DNA of 20,487 nt, taken from a virus. Shown in pieces: positions 20,363 to 20,487 of this stretch; positions within the stretch are counted from its first letter, which is position 1, and each line of letters begins with the position of its first letter. A program made the translations under genes and the position numbers. The stretch lies in IMG/VR virus record IMGVR_UViG_3300025109_000086, positions 1 through 20,487 of that record. One strand, written 5' to 3'. Below the pieces are notes generated by a model, which was not told the DNA's origin, did not search any database, and worked only from the letters and a program-made list of their open reading frames with translations.

Positions 20363-20487
20363 CGGTAACTCCTCCTTGATTATTATTACTCTTATACTTT
20401 TGTTTAAAATCACCAATTGTTCTTATTACTGCCGCTCCACAAACCCTCACCATAAGATACAGCCCGAATAATGCAATAAAATAAAGA
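20346..20487 (-). CDS. Membrane protein, 5' end outside window
   Basis: A minus-strand frame open to the right edge ends at TAG 20346-20348. The visible part has a hydrophobic helix (LYFIALFGLYLMVRVCGAAV) then a polar tail (RTIGDFKQKYKSNNNQGGV). It overlaps the SSB start by 17 bp and carries the SSB ribosome binding site. The identity is unknown. Confidence 0.45.
   Translation of the reverse strand, partial: LYFIALFGLYLMVRVCGAAVIRTIGDFKQKYKSNNNQGGVTDGKKE

Noticed and set aside
1-20487. Amber-recoded genetic code (TAG as an amino acid)
   Set aside because: Several TAG codons have in-frame sequence after them, but TAG also cleanly ends the tail protein, lipoprotein, Rad50 C-half and other genes just before new starts. 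TAA, TGA and TAG are all used as stops.
1-20487. tRNA genes, integrase or attachment sites
   Set aside because: No cloverleaf-type sequence, recombinase gene or attachment-like repeat was seen by eye. A tRNA search program would be needed to be certain.

Overview
The window reads as part of an AT-rich tailed double-stranded DNA phage genome (or prophage). The evidence is a block of structural and lysis genes on the plus strand followed by a long, tightly overlapping block of DNA replication and recombination genes on the minus strand. Strong Shine-Dalgarno sequences and many ATGA stop/start overlaps point to a bacterial host. Lipoprotein and spanin-like genes in the lysis block suggest a host with an outer membrane, but that is inference. 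No integrase, tRNA, CRISPR array or insertion sequence was seen.

Plus strand (1-7379): a coiled-coil protein open to the left edge; a 922-residue tail-tip or host-specificity protein with appended sugar-binding-like sandwiches; a tail fibre with YadA-head-like repeats; a small protein like the cysteine-peptidase domain of MOA lectin; a coiled-coil protein; an M15-type peptidoglycan peptidase (TTG start); a membrane protein; a holin-like protein; and a run of small overlapping membrane proteins and lipoproteins that look like lysis accessories.

Minus strand (20487 down to 7382, read right to left): a membrane protein cut by the right edge; an SSB with two tandem four-cysteine modules; a RecA/UvsX-type recombinase; two small genes; a FEN-type 5'-3' exonuclease; a structured hairpin; a promoter; small genes; a RuvC-like resolvase; membrane and Cys-rich proteins; an HslV/proteasome-like peptidase; the N-terminal half of a Rad50/gp46 ATPase ending exactly at its zinc hook; small genes including a DUF3820-like frame; an Mre11/gp47-like nuclease; a zinc ribbon; a coiled coil; a winged-helix protein; about 470 bp of repeats resembling a replication origin; the C-terminal half of the Rad50 ATPase; a membrane-anchored 3D-domain protein; and small genes. 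The two transcription blocks converge at 7380 with 2 bp between them.

Together the minus-strand genes form a recombination and DNA-end-processing set: SSB, strand exchange, flap exonuclease, Holliday junction cleavage and Mre11-Rad50. The most unusual points are: (1) Rad50 is split at the hook into genes about 3.7 kb apart, with the descending coil largely missing; (2) a 72-bp element, readable as a 24-residue peptide, occurs both in the lysis block and in frame directly after the recA-like stop; (3) two small frames have good ribosome binding sites but ATA or TAG where the start codon should be; (4) the intergenic repeat cluster beside the winged-helix gene; (5) the compact folded RNA element at 16547-16618.
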